A DNA stretch of 40,178 nt from Paraglaciecola polaris LMG 21857 (GTDB lineage Bacteria; Pseudomonadota; Gammaproteobacteria; Enterobacterales; Alteromonadaceae), in NCBI RefSeq assembly GCF_000315055.1, contig NZ_BAER01000061.1:1-40178 (forward strand), read 5' to 3'. The translations under genes were made by a program, and so were the position numbers. This document shows positions 1 to 8,166 of this stretch, one piece after another (within the stretch, counting starts at the first letter, position 1; the number at the start of each line of letters is the position of its first letter). Under the pieces are notes generated by a model, which made no database searches, was not told where the DNA came from, and saw nothing but the letters and a program-made list of their open reading frames with translations.

Positions 1-321
1 TGTAGACAAATTTTCAAATTTGCTATATGTTAATGCTAAATGGGTGTAGATATTTTCAATACTTGCCACATAGACAGAATTAAATTTCTTACCTTTGAAC
101 ATTTTTTTCATCTCTAAAAAATAGCGAGGAAATCTAGTAACGCAGACATAAAAATTAGCTTTAGCCGCTTTGGTTGCTAATTTCTGATAGTAGTTTTTTT
201 GCGTTATGTTATCTACATGCGTAAAGTAAAATACTTCATATTCTTTTATCTTTTTAGTCTCAATTACTCTTAATGCTATTTTTGCTTGAAGCGGCGTATG
301 ACAAATAAAAAGATCCATCAT
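1..321 (-). CDS. Glycosyltransferase family 52 (sialyltransferase-like), N-terminal part
   Basis: This is the first 107 codons of a gene that continues beyond the left edge. The N-terminus MMDLFICHTPLQAKIALRV resembles the start of GT52 glycosyltransferases (Lst/LsgB type), which transfer sialic-acid-like sugars from CMP donors to lipooligosaccharide or O-antigen; they usually begin with a short beta strand followed by a CHTPLQ-like motif. Two tandem ATG codons (321 and 318) follow a weak AAAGGT ribosome site, and the gene starts 4 bases after the Wzx stop, so it is the next gene of the same operon. A CMP-nonulosonate-using transferase fits the upstream legionaminic acid genes. No stop is met before the window edge. 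The family call rests on about 100 residues and on context, so it is moderate. Confidence 0.6.
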   Translation of the reverse strand, partial: MMDLFICHTPLQAKIALRVIETKKIKEYEVFYFTHVDNITQKNYYQKLATKAAKANFYVCVTRFPRYFLEMKKMFKGKKFNSVYVASIENIYTHLALTYSKFENLST

Positions 322-325
322 TAAT

Positions 326-1555
326 TTACCTTTGATTTAATTTAGTTTTTAAAAAAAATTTCCAACAATAGAAATATACCAATGTAAAGGTAAGTAGATT
401 TGTCAAAAATAGCGCACTAGCCATATAAATCATTTGCTTTTGACCAATAGTGAAAAGTAATGAAATGTGCAACGCAGCGGAGGTAACAGTGCTTAACGAT
501 ACAACGCCTGTTTTTCCATGAAAGAATAAATAGTTCACTGAAATATAATATGGCATTGTCATACCGATACCTAATAAGAAGATACAAGTGTATATTTTTG
601 ATTCAGCAAATTCATCTCCCAAAAATATTAAATATAAGCTTTCGGGTACGATAAAGGCAATTAATGCAGGTATAGGGACTAAAAATAAAGATAACTTGAC
701 CCATCGGCTTACATTTAGAAAGTTTATGCTGCCGGCTTTTAAGCCTTCATAGTAGTAAGGTATCGTAGCTTTATTGGCAGCCATTAACAGGATAGCTAGT
801 ATGGAAGCAACTTGGAAGCCTGCAGCATATATACCGAGCTCACCATCACTATAGGTATCGTAAACGAATACACGATCGAGCTGCCCCTTAGAGAAAAGAC
901 TCAAATTATGAATAATAAGTGGTGCACCAAACGAAAAAAGATAAAAGAATGAAATTTTAATCGAGCGTAAGTTTATCTTAACTTTCCGAAAACTATCGAG
1001 GGCGCCACCCGGCACTAACATCACTGAAAATGCAATAGTCAAAACCTGAGACAAAATAACAATGTAAATTCGACCAATTGCTGATGGATTGAAAAACTCA
1101 AATAGTAAAACAGTGAAAATAACGGACAGGAAGCTATTGAAAAACTGAATAGCTAAATATTCTTTTACTTTTCTTTGCATCTGCCTAAATGTCAGCTGAT
1201 TCGCAATGAGACTTTGTGTATAAGCACAAAATGAACAAGCAAAAAGTATCTCACTAGAAAAAATGTAAGATATAAAACAACTAAAGAGAAATATTACTGA
1301 TGAATAAAGTATGCCACTAAAATTAATTAACCCAATGGCTCTTTTGCCATACACGTAATAATATCTTGAAATTGCGCCATCTTGATTTAGACCAACAGCA
1401 ATAAACAGCAATGCAATTATTACCTGATAAAGAGTTAGATCCCCAAACCCACTTGGTCCAAGCGTTCTAGTTAAATATGGTAAAAGAAGAAATGGCATTG
1501 CTTTAGCCAACAATTCTCCAATAAGGTATAACATGCTATCTTTGAAAATGACCAT
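326..1555 (-). CDS. wzx: Wzx-type polysaccharide flippase
   Basis: This 409-residue, very hydrophobic protein has about twelve predicted membrane segments and the N-terminal pattern of the polysaccharide biosynthesis (MOP/MATE-like) family: a short helix, then LPYLTRTLGPSGFGDLTLY, a stretch shared by O-antigen and capsule flippases. Proteins of this family move undecaprenyl-linked repeat units from the cytoplasmic to the periplasmic face of the inner membrane. It lies near the 3' end of the leftward surface-polysaccharide operon, 30 bases after the acetyltransferase gene and 4 bases before the GT52 gene. No Wzy polymerase is visible here, so the rest of the assembly machinery probably lies to the left. 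The substrate cannot be read from the sequence; a legionaminic-acid-containing unit is inferred from the neighbours. Confidence 0.85.
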   Translation of the reverse strand: MVIFKDSMLYLIGELLAKAMPFLLLPYLTRTLGPSGFGDLTLYQVIIALLFIAVGLNQDGAISRYYYVYGKRAIGLINFSGILYSSVIFLFSCFISYIFSSEILFACSFCAYTQSLIANQLTFRQMQRKVKEYLAIQFFNSFLSVIFTVLLFEFFNPSAIGRIYIVILSQVLTIAFSVMLVPGGALDSFRKVKINLRSIKISFFYLFSFGAPLIIHNLSLFSKGQLDRVFVYDTYSDGELGIYAAGFQVASILAILLMAANKATIPYYYEGLKAGSINFLNVSRWVKLSLFLVPIPALIAFIVPESLYLIFLGDEFAESKIYTCIFLLGIGMTMPYYISVNYLFFHGKTGVVSLSTVTSAALHISLLFTIGQKQMIYMASALFLTNLLTFTLVYFYCWKFFLKTKLNQR

Positions 1556-1585
1556 ACCTCTTAGATTTGAGTAACTATAATAATG

Positions 1586-2128
1586 CTAATTTATTTTAGA
1601 TATAACTTTTGCTGGACTTCCAACAGCTATGGAGTAGTCAGGTATTGACTTTGTCACTATACTACCAGCTCCAATAACTGCGTTGACGCCAATAGTTACA
1701 CCAGGAAGAATAATAGAGTTAGCACCTATCCATGCTCCATTTCTTACTGTTATTCCAACGGAAGGATAATAACCCTGCTGAATAAGCGGAACATCCCGCC
1801 GGTCGAACTTATGGTTATTCACGTAAAAATGAACACCAGCCCCCATCATAACGTCATCTTCGACAACAATTTCAGCGAACTCGTCAGCAAAAAACATCGC
1901 AGAAGGTCGAACAACAACATTTTTACCAAGGGAAATGTTTGAACAGTGAACTGCATAAGCACCGGCTCGAAAATCCGCATTTTCTCCAAAGTATTTAAAC
2001 TTCATTTTACAGATCTTTAACATCGACGATTTGAAATGTAATTTCCAATGACTAAATGGCATATCAGGGCCAATACGATCAGCAGAATTACAGAAGATAA
2101 TTTTTTTATAGATTTCTAATAACAACAC
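1586..2128 (-). CDS. Hexapeptide-repeat acetyltransferase (LbH family)
   Basis: This 180-residue protein has left-handed beta-helix hexapeptide repeats from about residue 60 to the end, including VGITVRNGAWIGANSIILPG and a terminal GSPAKVI motif typical of CysE/LacA/NodL/WbbJ-like O- and N-acetyltransferases. His106 in the HFYVNNHKFD stretch matches the catalytic histidine of that group. It would transfer acetyl from acetyl-CoA to a sugar hydroxyl or amine in the cytoplasm. It sits 5 bases after the HisF-like gene and 30 bases before wzx. Since legH already supplies an N-acetyltransferase for the nonulosonate pathway, this one more likely decorates the finished sugar or another residue of the repeat unit. 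The substrate is unknown. Confidence 0.8.
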   Translation of the reverse strand: MLLLEIYKKIIFCNSADRIGPDMPFSHWKLHFKSSMLKICKMKFKYFGENADFRAGAYAVHCSNISLGKNVVVRPSAMFFADEFAEIVVEDDVMMGAGVHFYVNNHKFDRRDVPLIQQGYYPSVGITVRNGAWIGANSIILPGVTIGVNAVIGAGSIVTKSIPDYSIAVGSPAKVISKIN

Positions 2129-2133
2129 AGATG

Positions 2134-2904
2134 CTATTCCCAGTGAGCCAAATTAGCACCATGCTCTAGCATATAGCTCCGAGCATTTGGCAAACCATTA
2201 CCAATGAAATTAAAAAGGTTCGCAGTCGTGACAGCAGATACTCCGTCAACAGCAAGTCCTGAACTAAGATGACGTTCATTTCCAGCTCCACCCATTACAA
2301 TAAATGGCATATTTACTGATTTTGCATATTTCTCTATATTATCTATATCATAACCAAAACCAGTACCATCTTTATCTATAGAGTTAAAAAGGATCTCTCC
2401 AACACCTAAATTTTCTAGATGTAGCAAGTAATTTTCTAAACAAACTGGGATCGCAGTTCTACCATCATGAATATGAACAATCGGTTCACCATCTATAATT
2501 TTGTAGTCTACAGACGCAACAAGACTCTGAGCCCCATATCTATTAATAATTTCCAATGCTAAGTCAGGGTTATCAAATAGAGGTGAATTAAGTATCACTT
2601 TGTCAGCGCCGCTTTTGAAAAAAAGCTCCGCATCCTCTATTTTTCGGATACCTCCGCCCGCGGTTACTGGTATGAAAACGTCTTCAACTAAGCGGGAAAC
2701 TACCGCTGCAAACTTTTCGATATCCTTTGTATCCCTAGTTGCATCAACCACTAATAATTCATCAAGGGAAAATGATATTTTTTGAAATTTATAATTTTTT
2801 TCTAGCCAGTTTATATCGCCTACACGTTGCAGCCGGAAATTCCTACTCTGCATAAAAATACCGTTATTATAAATCAGTCCAAAAATAAGTCTGTCTCGCA
2901 ACAT
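2134..2904 (-). CDS. HisF-like ammonia-handling partner of the sugar amidotransferase
   Basis: This 256-residue TIM-barrel protein is related to imidazole glycerol phosphate synthase subunit HisF, with VTAGGGIRKIEDAE near residue 80, a NSIDKDGTGFGYD segment and a C-terminal glycine-rich GGAGN loop. The N-terminal CLDV-type motif that carries catalytic Asp11 in true HisF reads FGLIYNNG here, with Ile at the aligned position, whereas the second conserved Asp (about residue 133, SVDYKIIDG) is kept. This fits a barrel that channels ammonia but does not do the histidine cyclase reaction. It overlaps the HisH-like gene by one base, next to the WbpG-like gene, the same trio as hisF2/hisH2/wbpG in Pseudomonas aeruginosa O-antigen loci. 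A housekeeping HisF is much less likely. Confidence 0.85.
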   Translation of the reverse strand: MLRDRLIFGLIYNNGIFMQSRNFRLQRVGDINWLEKNYKFQKISFSLDELLVVDATRDTKDIEKFAAVVSRLVEDVFIPVTAGGGIRKIEDAELFFKSGADKVILNSPLFDNPDLALEIINRYGAQSLVASVDYKIIDGEPIVHIHDGRTAIPVCLENYLLHLENLGVGEILFNSIDKDGTGFGYDIDNIEKYAKSVNMPFIVMGGAGNERHLSSGLAVDGVSAVTTANLFNFIGNGLPNARSYMLEHGANLAHWE

Positions 2905-3515
2905 CAGAATAACTCTACAAAGTTTTTTAATAAATGAAGGCCATTAGTTTGGCTAAGCTCAGGATGAAATTGTACGCCTGCGATATTGTCGATTTCAAAA
3001 CTCGCAACAAATTCTTCACCGTAGATGCAAGTTGTCACACCGATATCCGCGTTTGAAGTCATTCTGAAGCTATGGGTAAAATAATAATCAGGATTAGCAT
3101 GAAGAGCAGAGTAAAGTCTGCTATTGGTGCATGGAGTAACTTGATTATATCCAACGTGAGGTACTTTTAGGTCTTTGCGCACGAATGATTCTACCACACC
3201 ATTAATCAAACCTAGCCCGGTATTATGGGCAGTTTCTGTACTTGATTGCCCCATCAACTGCATGCCCAGACAGATTCCAAGTATTGGCTTTTTTTCATCC
3301 AAAACTAACTGTCGAATGCTAGATGTCAATTGAAGTTCGTTTATTTTGCTCATTGCTCTAGCATAGTTTCCTACTCCGGGCAATATAAGTTTATCTGCCC
3401 GTTGTAGTACAGAAAACTCATTCGATAATTCAATATCGTAGAATCCTAAGTAACGAAGTGCACTCGTAACCGACTTAAGGTTTCCCATACCATAATCAAC
3501 AATAACTAATTTCAT
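2904..3515 (-). CDS. HisH-like glutamine amidotransferase subunit
   Basis: This 203-residue class I glutamine amidotransferase matches HisH in length. The N-terminus is IVDYGMGNLKSV; the nucleophile elbow GICLGMQLMG puts the catalytic cysteine at residue 82, and the His-Glu pair is in GVQFHPE (His184, Glu186). It should hydrolyse glutamine to glutamate and pass ammonia to the HisF-like barrel. Its start overlaps the 3' end of the WbpG-like gene by 4 bases and its stop overlaps the HisF-like start, so the three are probably translationally coupled and act as one complex. All other neighbours are sugar genes and no histidine gene is present, so I assign it to the surface-sugar amidotransferase system rather than to histidine synthesis. 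Confidence 0.87.
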   Translation of the reverse strand: MKLVIVDYGMGNLKSVTSALRYLGFYDIELSNEFSVLQRADKLILPGVGNYARAMSKINELQLTSSIRQLVLDEKKPILGICLGMQLMGQSSTETAHNTGLGLINGVVESFVRKDLKVPHVGYNQVTPCTNSRLYSALHANPDYYFTHSFRMTSNADIGVTTCIYGEEFVASFEIDNIAGVQFHPELSQTNGLHLLKNFVELF

Positions 3516-4657
3516 ACTTCGAAAGCTACACCTACCGTAAATTTAGGCTCCCAAATACCATCAATTTTTTCAAACAGGTCTTTGTTAGCATATTTATCAA
3601 GTACTGCATCAAATTCATCTTTAGTCATTTCATAGTAATCAAGATATAAATCCAAAAACTCATGGGGATATTGATTATCATATGCCATTACTAAGTTAAG
3701 CCCTTGCTCTCTTGTCATTGCACCTCGTCTAATTTCAATACCAGCGTCTTGAGTCGCTCGACCAAAACCAAATTTTAGATACATTAAGTATGCGTGCAAT
3801 GAATATAGCGCTTGGTCATTTTGTGAGAAATTAGTGAATGTTCCAGCTGTCCCTTCTTCTTTTTCTTTCAAACCACAGTGATCTTTCGCCACAACATAAT
3901 TCCTATATGAATCCCAAGCTTCATAATAAGACCAATGAGTAAAAGCTAAATCATTACTTGAAACTTGCTCTTCAGTAGGAAATTGCCAAAATGCTAAATC
4001 GCCTTCCTTGACTTCTTCATCAGCTAGCACACTTTCAAAAACTTTATCATAGCCTCCTTCGAAGTATACTCGTTTCATATATTCAATATTGTATAGAGGG
4101 TTATGTTTGCTTTCTGTTGAACCGCCATATTCAACTTCACCATCTTCACCATAAAAAATCAGAGGTATGTTGAAATTCATTGCCGTTTGTATTACCGCTG
4201 TTTTAATAGCAATTAGCCAGCCGTAATAAGGGAAACCTTTTTCTATAAAGCCAAGTCTGTTTAGCTTTTGCATTACTTTCGCATTAGGGGATATATGAAT
4301 ATGATTAAAACCAGATTCAATAAAGTTTTGTAGGTTTTCATCACCCAACTCTAACGAGAGGGCTGGGCGAACGGTAATAGCGAGCGGATTCATACCATAT
4401 TTTTTTTTCAGAGTATAAGCTACATATGAACCATCTTTACCACCACTAACAGGTACTACACAATCGAAACCGCTACCGTTGCTTGAACGGTATTTATCTA
4501 ATAAATCAGAGAGTTCGTCTTGACGCGGTGACCAGTCTAATTTCTTCTTTTCTTCTGTCCATATACAGGCATTACATCGACCTTTTTCATCAAACGTAAT
4601 CCTTGGCCTAGTTGACATATTCAAACACGAACTACACCAAAAAACACTTTCACTCAT
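3512..4657 (-). CDS. N-acetyl sugar amidotransferase (WbpG/PseA family)
   Basis: This 381-residue protein carries an N-terminal four-cysteine zinc site (Cys8, Cys11, Cys28, Cys31) and a PP-loop ATP-pyrophosphatase motif SGGKDGS at residues 71-77, the hallmark of the N-acetyl sugar amidotransferase family. Members such as P. aeruginosa WbpG and Campylobacter PseA/PtmG turn an N-acetyl group of a surface sugar into an acetamidino group, activating the amide with ATP and using ammonia from glutamine. The HisH-like and HisF-like genes directly downstream, with a 4-base overlap, supply that ammonia. Beside a legionaminic acid pathway the likely product is acetamidino-legionaminic acid, as in Legionella LPS and Campylobacter flagellin. 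The exact substrate is inferred from context. Confidence 0.88.
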   Translation of the reverse strand: MSESVFWCSSCLNMSTRPRITFDEKGRCNACIWTEEKKKLDWSPRQDELSDLLDKYRSSNGSGFDCVVPVSGGKDGSYVAYTLKKKYGMNPLAITVRPALSLELGDENLQNFIESGFNHIHISPNAKVMQKLNRLGFIEKGFPYYGWLIAIKTAVIQTAMNFNIPLIFYGEDGEVEYGGSTESKHNPLYNIEYMKRVYFEGGYDKVFESVLADEEVKEGDLAFWQFPTEEQVSSNDLAFTHWSYYEAWDSYRNYVVAKDHCGLKEKEEGTAGTFTNFSQNDQALYSLHAYLMYLKFGFGRATQDAGIEIRRGAMTREQGLNLVMAYDNQYPHEFLDLYLDYYEMTKDEFDAVLDKYANKDLFEKIDGIWEPKFTVGVAFEV

Positions 4658-4674
4658 TTAAACTCTCCTGATAT

Positions 4675-5445
4675 TTATAAACTAAAACCATCATCTACTA
4701 TGATATTTTGTCCAGTAACAAATTTTGACATTGTCGATAATAGAAATATGATGCTACCTATAACATCATTCCCATCTAACATTCCCTCACCATTCGTTAA
4801 TGCTTTATACGCATTTAAGAATGACTCAGGTTGATTATCAAAAATACCACCTGGACTTACGCTATTAACTCTAAATAGGCTATTGTTAACGTATTTAATA
4901 GCGTATTTACTTAAATGAAGCATCGCTGATTTAATCGCTGCATATTCCACTGGCATAGTCATCGCTGTATTATCATATATTTCGAACTTCGGGGGAATGA
5001 CACCGTAAATAGAAGATATATTTACTAACGAAAAAGGCTTTTCATTTAATTTAAAGTATTTTGCACACTGCTGAGTAAACAAAAAAGCGCTTCCTAGGTG
5101 AAGTGACAGGTTTTCATTAAAGTCAGATATTTTAACGTCGAAAAAATGAGCGCCGTACGCCTTATTACGAGGATAAGTGCAATTAACAGCTCCCGTGATT
5201 TCAATACCACTTTCAAAAAAATTGATTACATCTTCTTCAACTGTAATATCTAAGCTAGAACAACTAAGATTTAAGTTAGTTAAATCAACACCTTTTTTTG
5301 ATAAACTCGCTTGTAAATTATCTGAAGATAGATCTACTGCGATAACATTTGCACCTTGCTCGAGAGCATGTTTAGTAATTTGAGTCCCTAACAATCCAGC
5401 GGCACCAATAACTAAAATACTCTCTCCTACTAATAAATTATTCAT
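4675..5445 (-). CDS. ptmA: SDR-family oxidoreductase, PtmA-like
   Basis: This 256-residue short-chain dehydrogenase/reductase has the N-terminal nucleotide-binding motif IGAAGLLG (residues 13-20), a catalytic serine near residue 144 in NISSIYG, and the YxxxK pair Tyr168/Lys172 in EYAAIK. The C-terminus VTGQNIIVDDGFSL is typical of classical SDRs. Campylobacter legionaminic acid clusters carry PtmA, an SDR proposed to act with PtmF early in glucosamine supply for the GDP-sugar route; its reaction is not firmly established. Here ptmF-like and ptmE-like genes lie close by, which supports the name. It overlaps the upstream cytidylyltransferase gene by 8 bases and ends 17 bases before the amidotransferase start. 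Another sugar SDR role cannot be excluded. Confidence 0.72.
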   Translation of the reverse strand: MNNLLVGESILVIGAAGLLGTQITKHALEQGANVIAVDLSSDNLQASLSKKGVDLTNLNLSCSSLDITVEEDVINFFESGIEITGAVNCTYPRNKAYGAHFFDVKISDFNENLSLHLGSAFLFTQQCAKYFKLNEKPFSLVNISSIYGVIPPKFEIYDNTAMTMPVEYAAIKSAMLHLSKYAIKYVNNSLFRVNSVSPGGIFDNQPESFLNAYKALTNGEGMLDGNDVIGSIIFLLSTMSKFVTGQNIIVDDGFSL

Positions 5446-6133
5446 TTTTTATTCCGCAAACAATCGCTTCAGCGAATAGAAAATCATAGATATCGTCGAT
5501 ATCAACAGCCCTTTCTTTAGGTACAACAACACTAGTGACTCTCCCTGAAAACAAGCTATCATTATCTTTAATAAACTTTGGGGTGGCAATATAAGCTACA
5601 GTTGTAATATCGAAAACATCAGGAGCATCTTGTCTTCGAGTTACAGCTCCCTCAGGTTTAATAACTAATTCACAAGTTTCATCATCTAAAACTTTAACCA
5701 TATTAAAATAGGGGCTTCTTGACGCAGGAGTAACTGAAATACATATATCAGCTAAACTGCTTCTTAGTTTAGCAATTGCACCCTCTACATCAGAAACATT
5801 ACGAAGGGGGCTTGTAGCAGGTAAACTGACAAAGTATTGAAATTTTCCATAATGACTTTCTACCCATTCAATACCATGTCTCCATGAAAGCCATTCGGGA
5901 CTCGTATCACTAGCGAGCTCTATAGGTCGTTCTATAATAACAGCTCCTGCTTGGCGACCAATTTCTGCGATGGCTGTATCATCGGTGGAGACAAACACTT
6001 CATCAATGGAAGGGCATTTTTTAGCGGTTTCTATAGAGTAATGAATCAACGGCTTACCTGCTAGTGCTCTAATATTCTTACCCGGTAGGCCTTTTGAACC
6101 CCCTCGAGCAAAAATAAATGCAAAATTTTTCAT
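5438..6133 (-). CDS. legF: CMP-nonulosonate (legionaminate) cytidylyltransferase
   Basis: This 231-residue cytidylyltransferase begins with FARGGSKGLPGKNIRALAGK, the CTP-binding signature of the NeuA/PseF/LegF family (RGGSKGxPxKN). Later motifs include SLPATSPLR and a C-terminal DIDDIYDF metal-binding stretch. It would couple CTP with legionaminic acid and release pyrophosphate, giving the CMP donor used by the GT52-type transferase at the left edge. The length is normal and all expected motifs are present. It starts 8 bases after ptmF and overlaps ptmA by 8 bases. Sequence alone does not separate legionaminate from neuraminate or pseudaminate specificity; the legB/legC/legG neighbours argue for legionaminate. 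Confidence 0.85.
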   Translation of the reverse strand: MKNFAFIFARGGSKGLPGKNIRALAGKPLIHYSIETAKKCPSIDEVFVSTDDTAIAEIGRQAGAVIIERPIELASDTSPEWLSWRHGIEWVESHYGKFQYFVSLPATSPLRNVSDVEGAIAKLRSSLADICISVTPASRSPYFNMVKVLDDETCELVIKPEGAVTRRQDAPDVFDITTVAYIATPKFIKDNDSLFSGRVTSVVVPKERAVDIDDIYDFLFAEAIVCGIKNE

Positions 6134-6141
6134 TTATTATC

Positions 6142-7113
6142 TCAATTATTACTGGCTTGCTGTTTGATTTCATCAATTAGTGAAACAGTTCTTATAGCTT
6201 CAATAAACTTAATACAGGTATGTTTGTTTTTTTCTATCATTTGCACAAAATCGACGATCATCGCCAAATACATTTGGTTCTTATCCCACTTTGGATTGCT
6301 ATATAGTACAGATGTTTCTGCCGCCGTAATCAAAGTCAGTTTATTTAATATCAGATCCCAGTCAATACGGCCTTCACTGCCAACAAAGCTGCACTTCCTA
6401 TGAGCTTTGCGTTGTAAAAAATCCAAATGTATCGTAGCTACAGCCCCTGATTCAGTTAATGTGATAATGTCAACCATATCTTCAACATCTAAAGCTAATT
6501 CTTCTGAAGTGCGTAATATAGTATGTTTTACATGTAATGGTCCCAACAACCACTGCGCATAATCTAATTCGTGACTGAGTTCAAATAAAGCACCACCACC
6601 TAATATCTTTTTGGCAGAAACGCTATCTCGATAGCTTTTATTGGGACGCCAATCAGGTAGATATTGTCCAATCTCAATATGCGCGTTATAGAGCGTACCA
6701 ATTATGTTCTGCCCCAACAAAATCTTGAGTTTCTGTGCTGACGGCAAGTACCTCAAGCAATACCCAATTGATACAGGAGTTTGATGTAATTCAATTGCTT
6801 TGTTAATTTCTTTTGCATCTTCTACTGATGTTGTCACTGGCTTTTCAATTAACGTTGGAATACCCGCTTCAATAAAAGGGATAGAATGTTGCGCATGAAA
6901 AGGCGCGGGCGAAGCGACAATCACTAATTCAATTTGCGCTTGAATTAGCTCTTCAATACTCGTTGCAATGCCATCACATTCACTAATATTTTCTTTTGGA
7001 ATACGCCCGCTTGCAGACATTACAAATAGTTCAACATTTGGAAACAAAAATTTCAAATTATGACGGTGACGAGTAGCGATATTGCCTAAACCAATTACGG
7101 CAACTTTTTTCAT
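6142..7113 (-). CDS. ptmF: Gfo/Idh/MocA oxidoreductase, PtmF-like
   Basis: This 323-residue protein has an N-terminal Rossmann motif VIGLGNIATRH, the EKPVTTSVEDA motif around residue 90 that marks the Gfo/Idh/MocA family, and a C-terminal alpha/beta domain with GGGALFELSHELD. Family members oxidise or reduce sugars with NAD(P). In Campylobacter, PtmF sits with PtmA and PtmE and is thought to help provide glucosamine for GDP-GlcNAc; the exact step is unproven. Its start overlaps the stop of ptmE by 4 bases (ATGA type), so translation is probably coupled. The ptmE/ptmF/ptmA set together is the main reason for this name rather than a generic oxidoreductase. Confidence 0.78.
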   Translation of the reverse strand: MKKVAVIGLGNIATRHRHNLKFLFPNVELFVMSASGRIPKENISECDGIATSIEELIQAQIELVIVASPAPFHAQHSIPFIEAGIPTLIEKPVTTSVEDAKEINKAIELHQTPVSIGYCLRYLPSAQKLKILLGQNIIGTLYNAHIEIGQYLPDWRPNKSYRDSVSAKKILGGGALFELSHELDYAQWLLGPLHVKHTILRTSEELALDVEDMVDIITLTESGAVATIHLDFLQRKAHRKCSFVGSEGRIDWDLILNKLTLITAAETSVLYSNPKWDKNQMYLAMIVDFVQMIEKNKHTCIKFIEAIRTVSLIDEIKQQASNN

Positions 7114-8165
7114 TTCTGGGTAATTCCCAACGTCTTAATATCAATTTGAGCACGGTTAAAGTCATCCATTCGCCCAATATCTAACCAGTACTCATAGAAT
7201 GGGAACATAAGCACACTTTGACCTAAATACCTTTCCAAAAGTGTAGGCATATCGACTACTTCGTTATTATTAACTTGTTCAATAATTTTTCGACTAACTA
7301 CATATATTCCGGCATTTACATGAAAGCGCTGTATAGGCTTCTCGACCATACTTTTGATGTTATTTCCTTCACTTTCGATTACGCCGAACGGCACTTGATA
7401 TTCATATTCACGAACGCACATGGTTGCATAGGCACTATTTTCATTATGGAAGGCAAGCAAAGCTTCTAAATTAACTTTTGTTAGTACATCGCCGTTCATC
7501 ATAATTACAGGAAGTTCAGGTAAATCTTTAGGCAGTAAACCTAAAGCCCCACCAGTGCCAAGAGGCTGTTCTTCATGTACATAGTTAATTGACACCCCCC
7601 ATTTAGTACCATCACCAAAATACTCATGGATCATCTCAGGTAAATAATGAGTTGAAATATAAAAATCGTGAAAACCTGATTTTATAAAACTTAACAGTAC
7701 GGTTTCTAATATTGGCTTATCACCCACTTTTAATAATGGTTTAGGGCAGTTATCAGTTAAAGGCTTTAATCTAGTTCCGAAACCACCGGCCATTAAAAAT
7801 ACAGGGTTGTCATATTTAACTTTTTGTGTAATTTGATGAAATGTCTCTAACCCAACCACAATACCGTCATCTAAAATAGGAATAGAATGGAGTTGCTTAA
7901 TATTCATCAACTCTAAAATTTGACTTTTAGACGTACTACAATCGACAACGGTAGGGGTAGTAGACATAATTTCAGAAATAGAGCGAGATAAAGGAACACC
8001 ACTAATTAATGCCCTTCGTATATCACCATCTGTTACTGTGCCTAATAGACGATTATCAAGATCAACGACTAACGCAAGTTGCAGAGACTCACTATCAATA
8101 ACTTTTAGAACGTCTTGTATAGTGCTTAGAGGCAAAACTAGTATTTTTTTCCAATTACTACTCAT
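7110..8165 (-). CDS. ptmE: CBS-domain sugar-phosphate nucleotidyltransferase, PtmE-like
   Basis: This 351-residue fusion protein has an N-terminal pair of CBS domains (about residues 10-115, with GTVTDGDIRRALISG and IMSTTPTVV) joined to a nucleotidyltransferase domain. The latter begins at about residue 122 with LMAGGFGTRLKPLTDN and later shows MMNGDVLT and EKP motifs. The same architecture occurs in PtmE, the enzyme that makes GDP-glucosamine from GTP and glucosamine-1-phosphate in Campylobacter legionaminic acid synthesis. The CBS pair probably senses an adenine or other nucleotide. It is one base from legH upstream and overlaps ptmF by 4 bases. GDP rather than UDP or CDP specificity is inferred from the homologous cluster. 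Confidence 0.82.
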   Translation of the reverse strand: MSSNWKKILVLPLSTIQDVLKVIDSESLQLALVVDLDNRLLGTVTDGDIRRALISGVPLSRSISEIMSTTPTVVDCSTSKSQILELMNIKQLHSIPILDDGIVVGLETFHQITQKVKYDNPVFLMAGGFGTRLKPLTDNCPKPLLKVGDKPILETVLLSFIKSGFHDFYISTHYLPEMIHEYFGDGTKWGVSINYVHEEQPLGTGGALGLLPKDLPELPVIMMNGDVLTKVNLEALLAFHNENSAYATMCVREYEYQVPFGVIESEGNNIKSMVEKPIQRFHVNAGIYVVSRKIIEQVNNNEVVDMPTLLERYLGQSVLMFPFYEYWLDIGRMDDFNRAQIDIKTLGITQK

Positions 8166-8166
8166 T

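Noticed and set aside
2134-3515. Housekeeping histidine biosynthesis genes hisF and hisH.
   Set aside because: The HisF homologue lacks the usual first catalytic aspartate, no other his gene is present, and both overlap a sugar amidotransferase gene.
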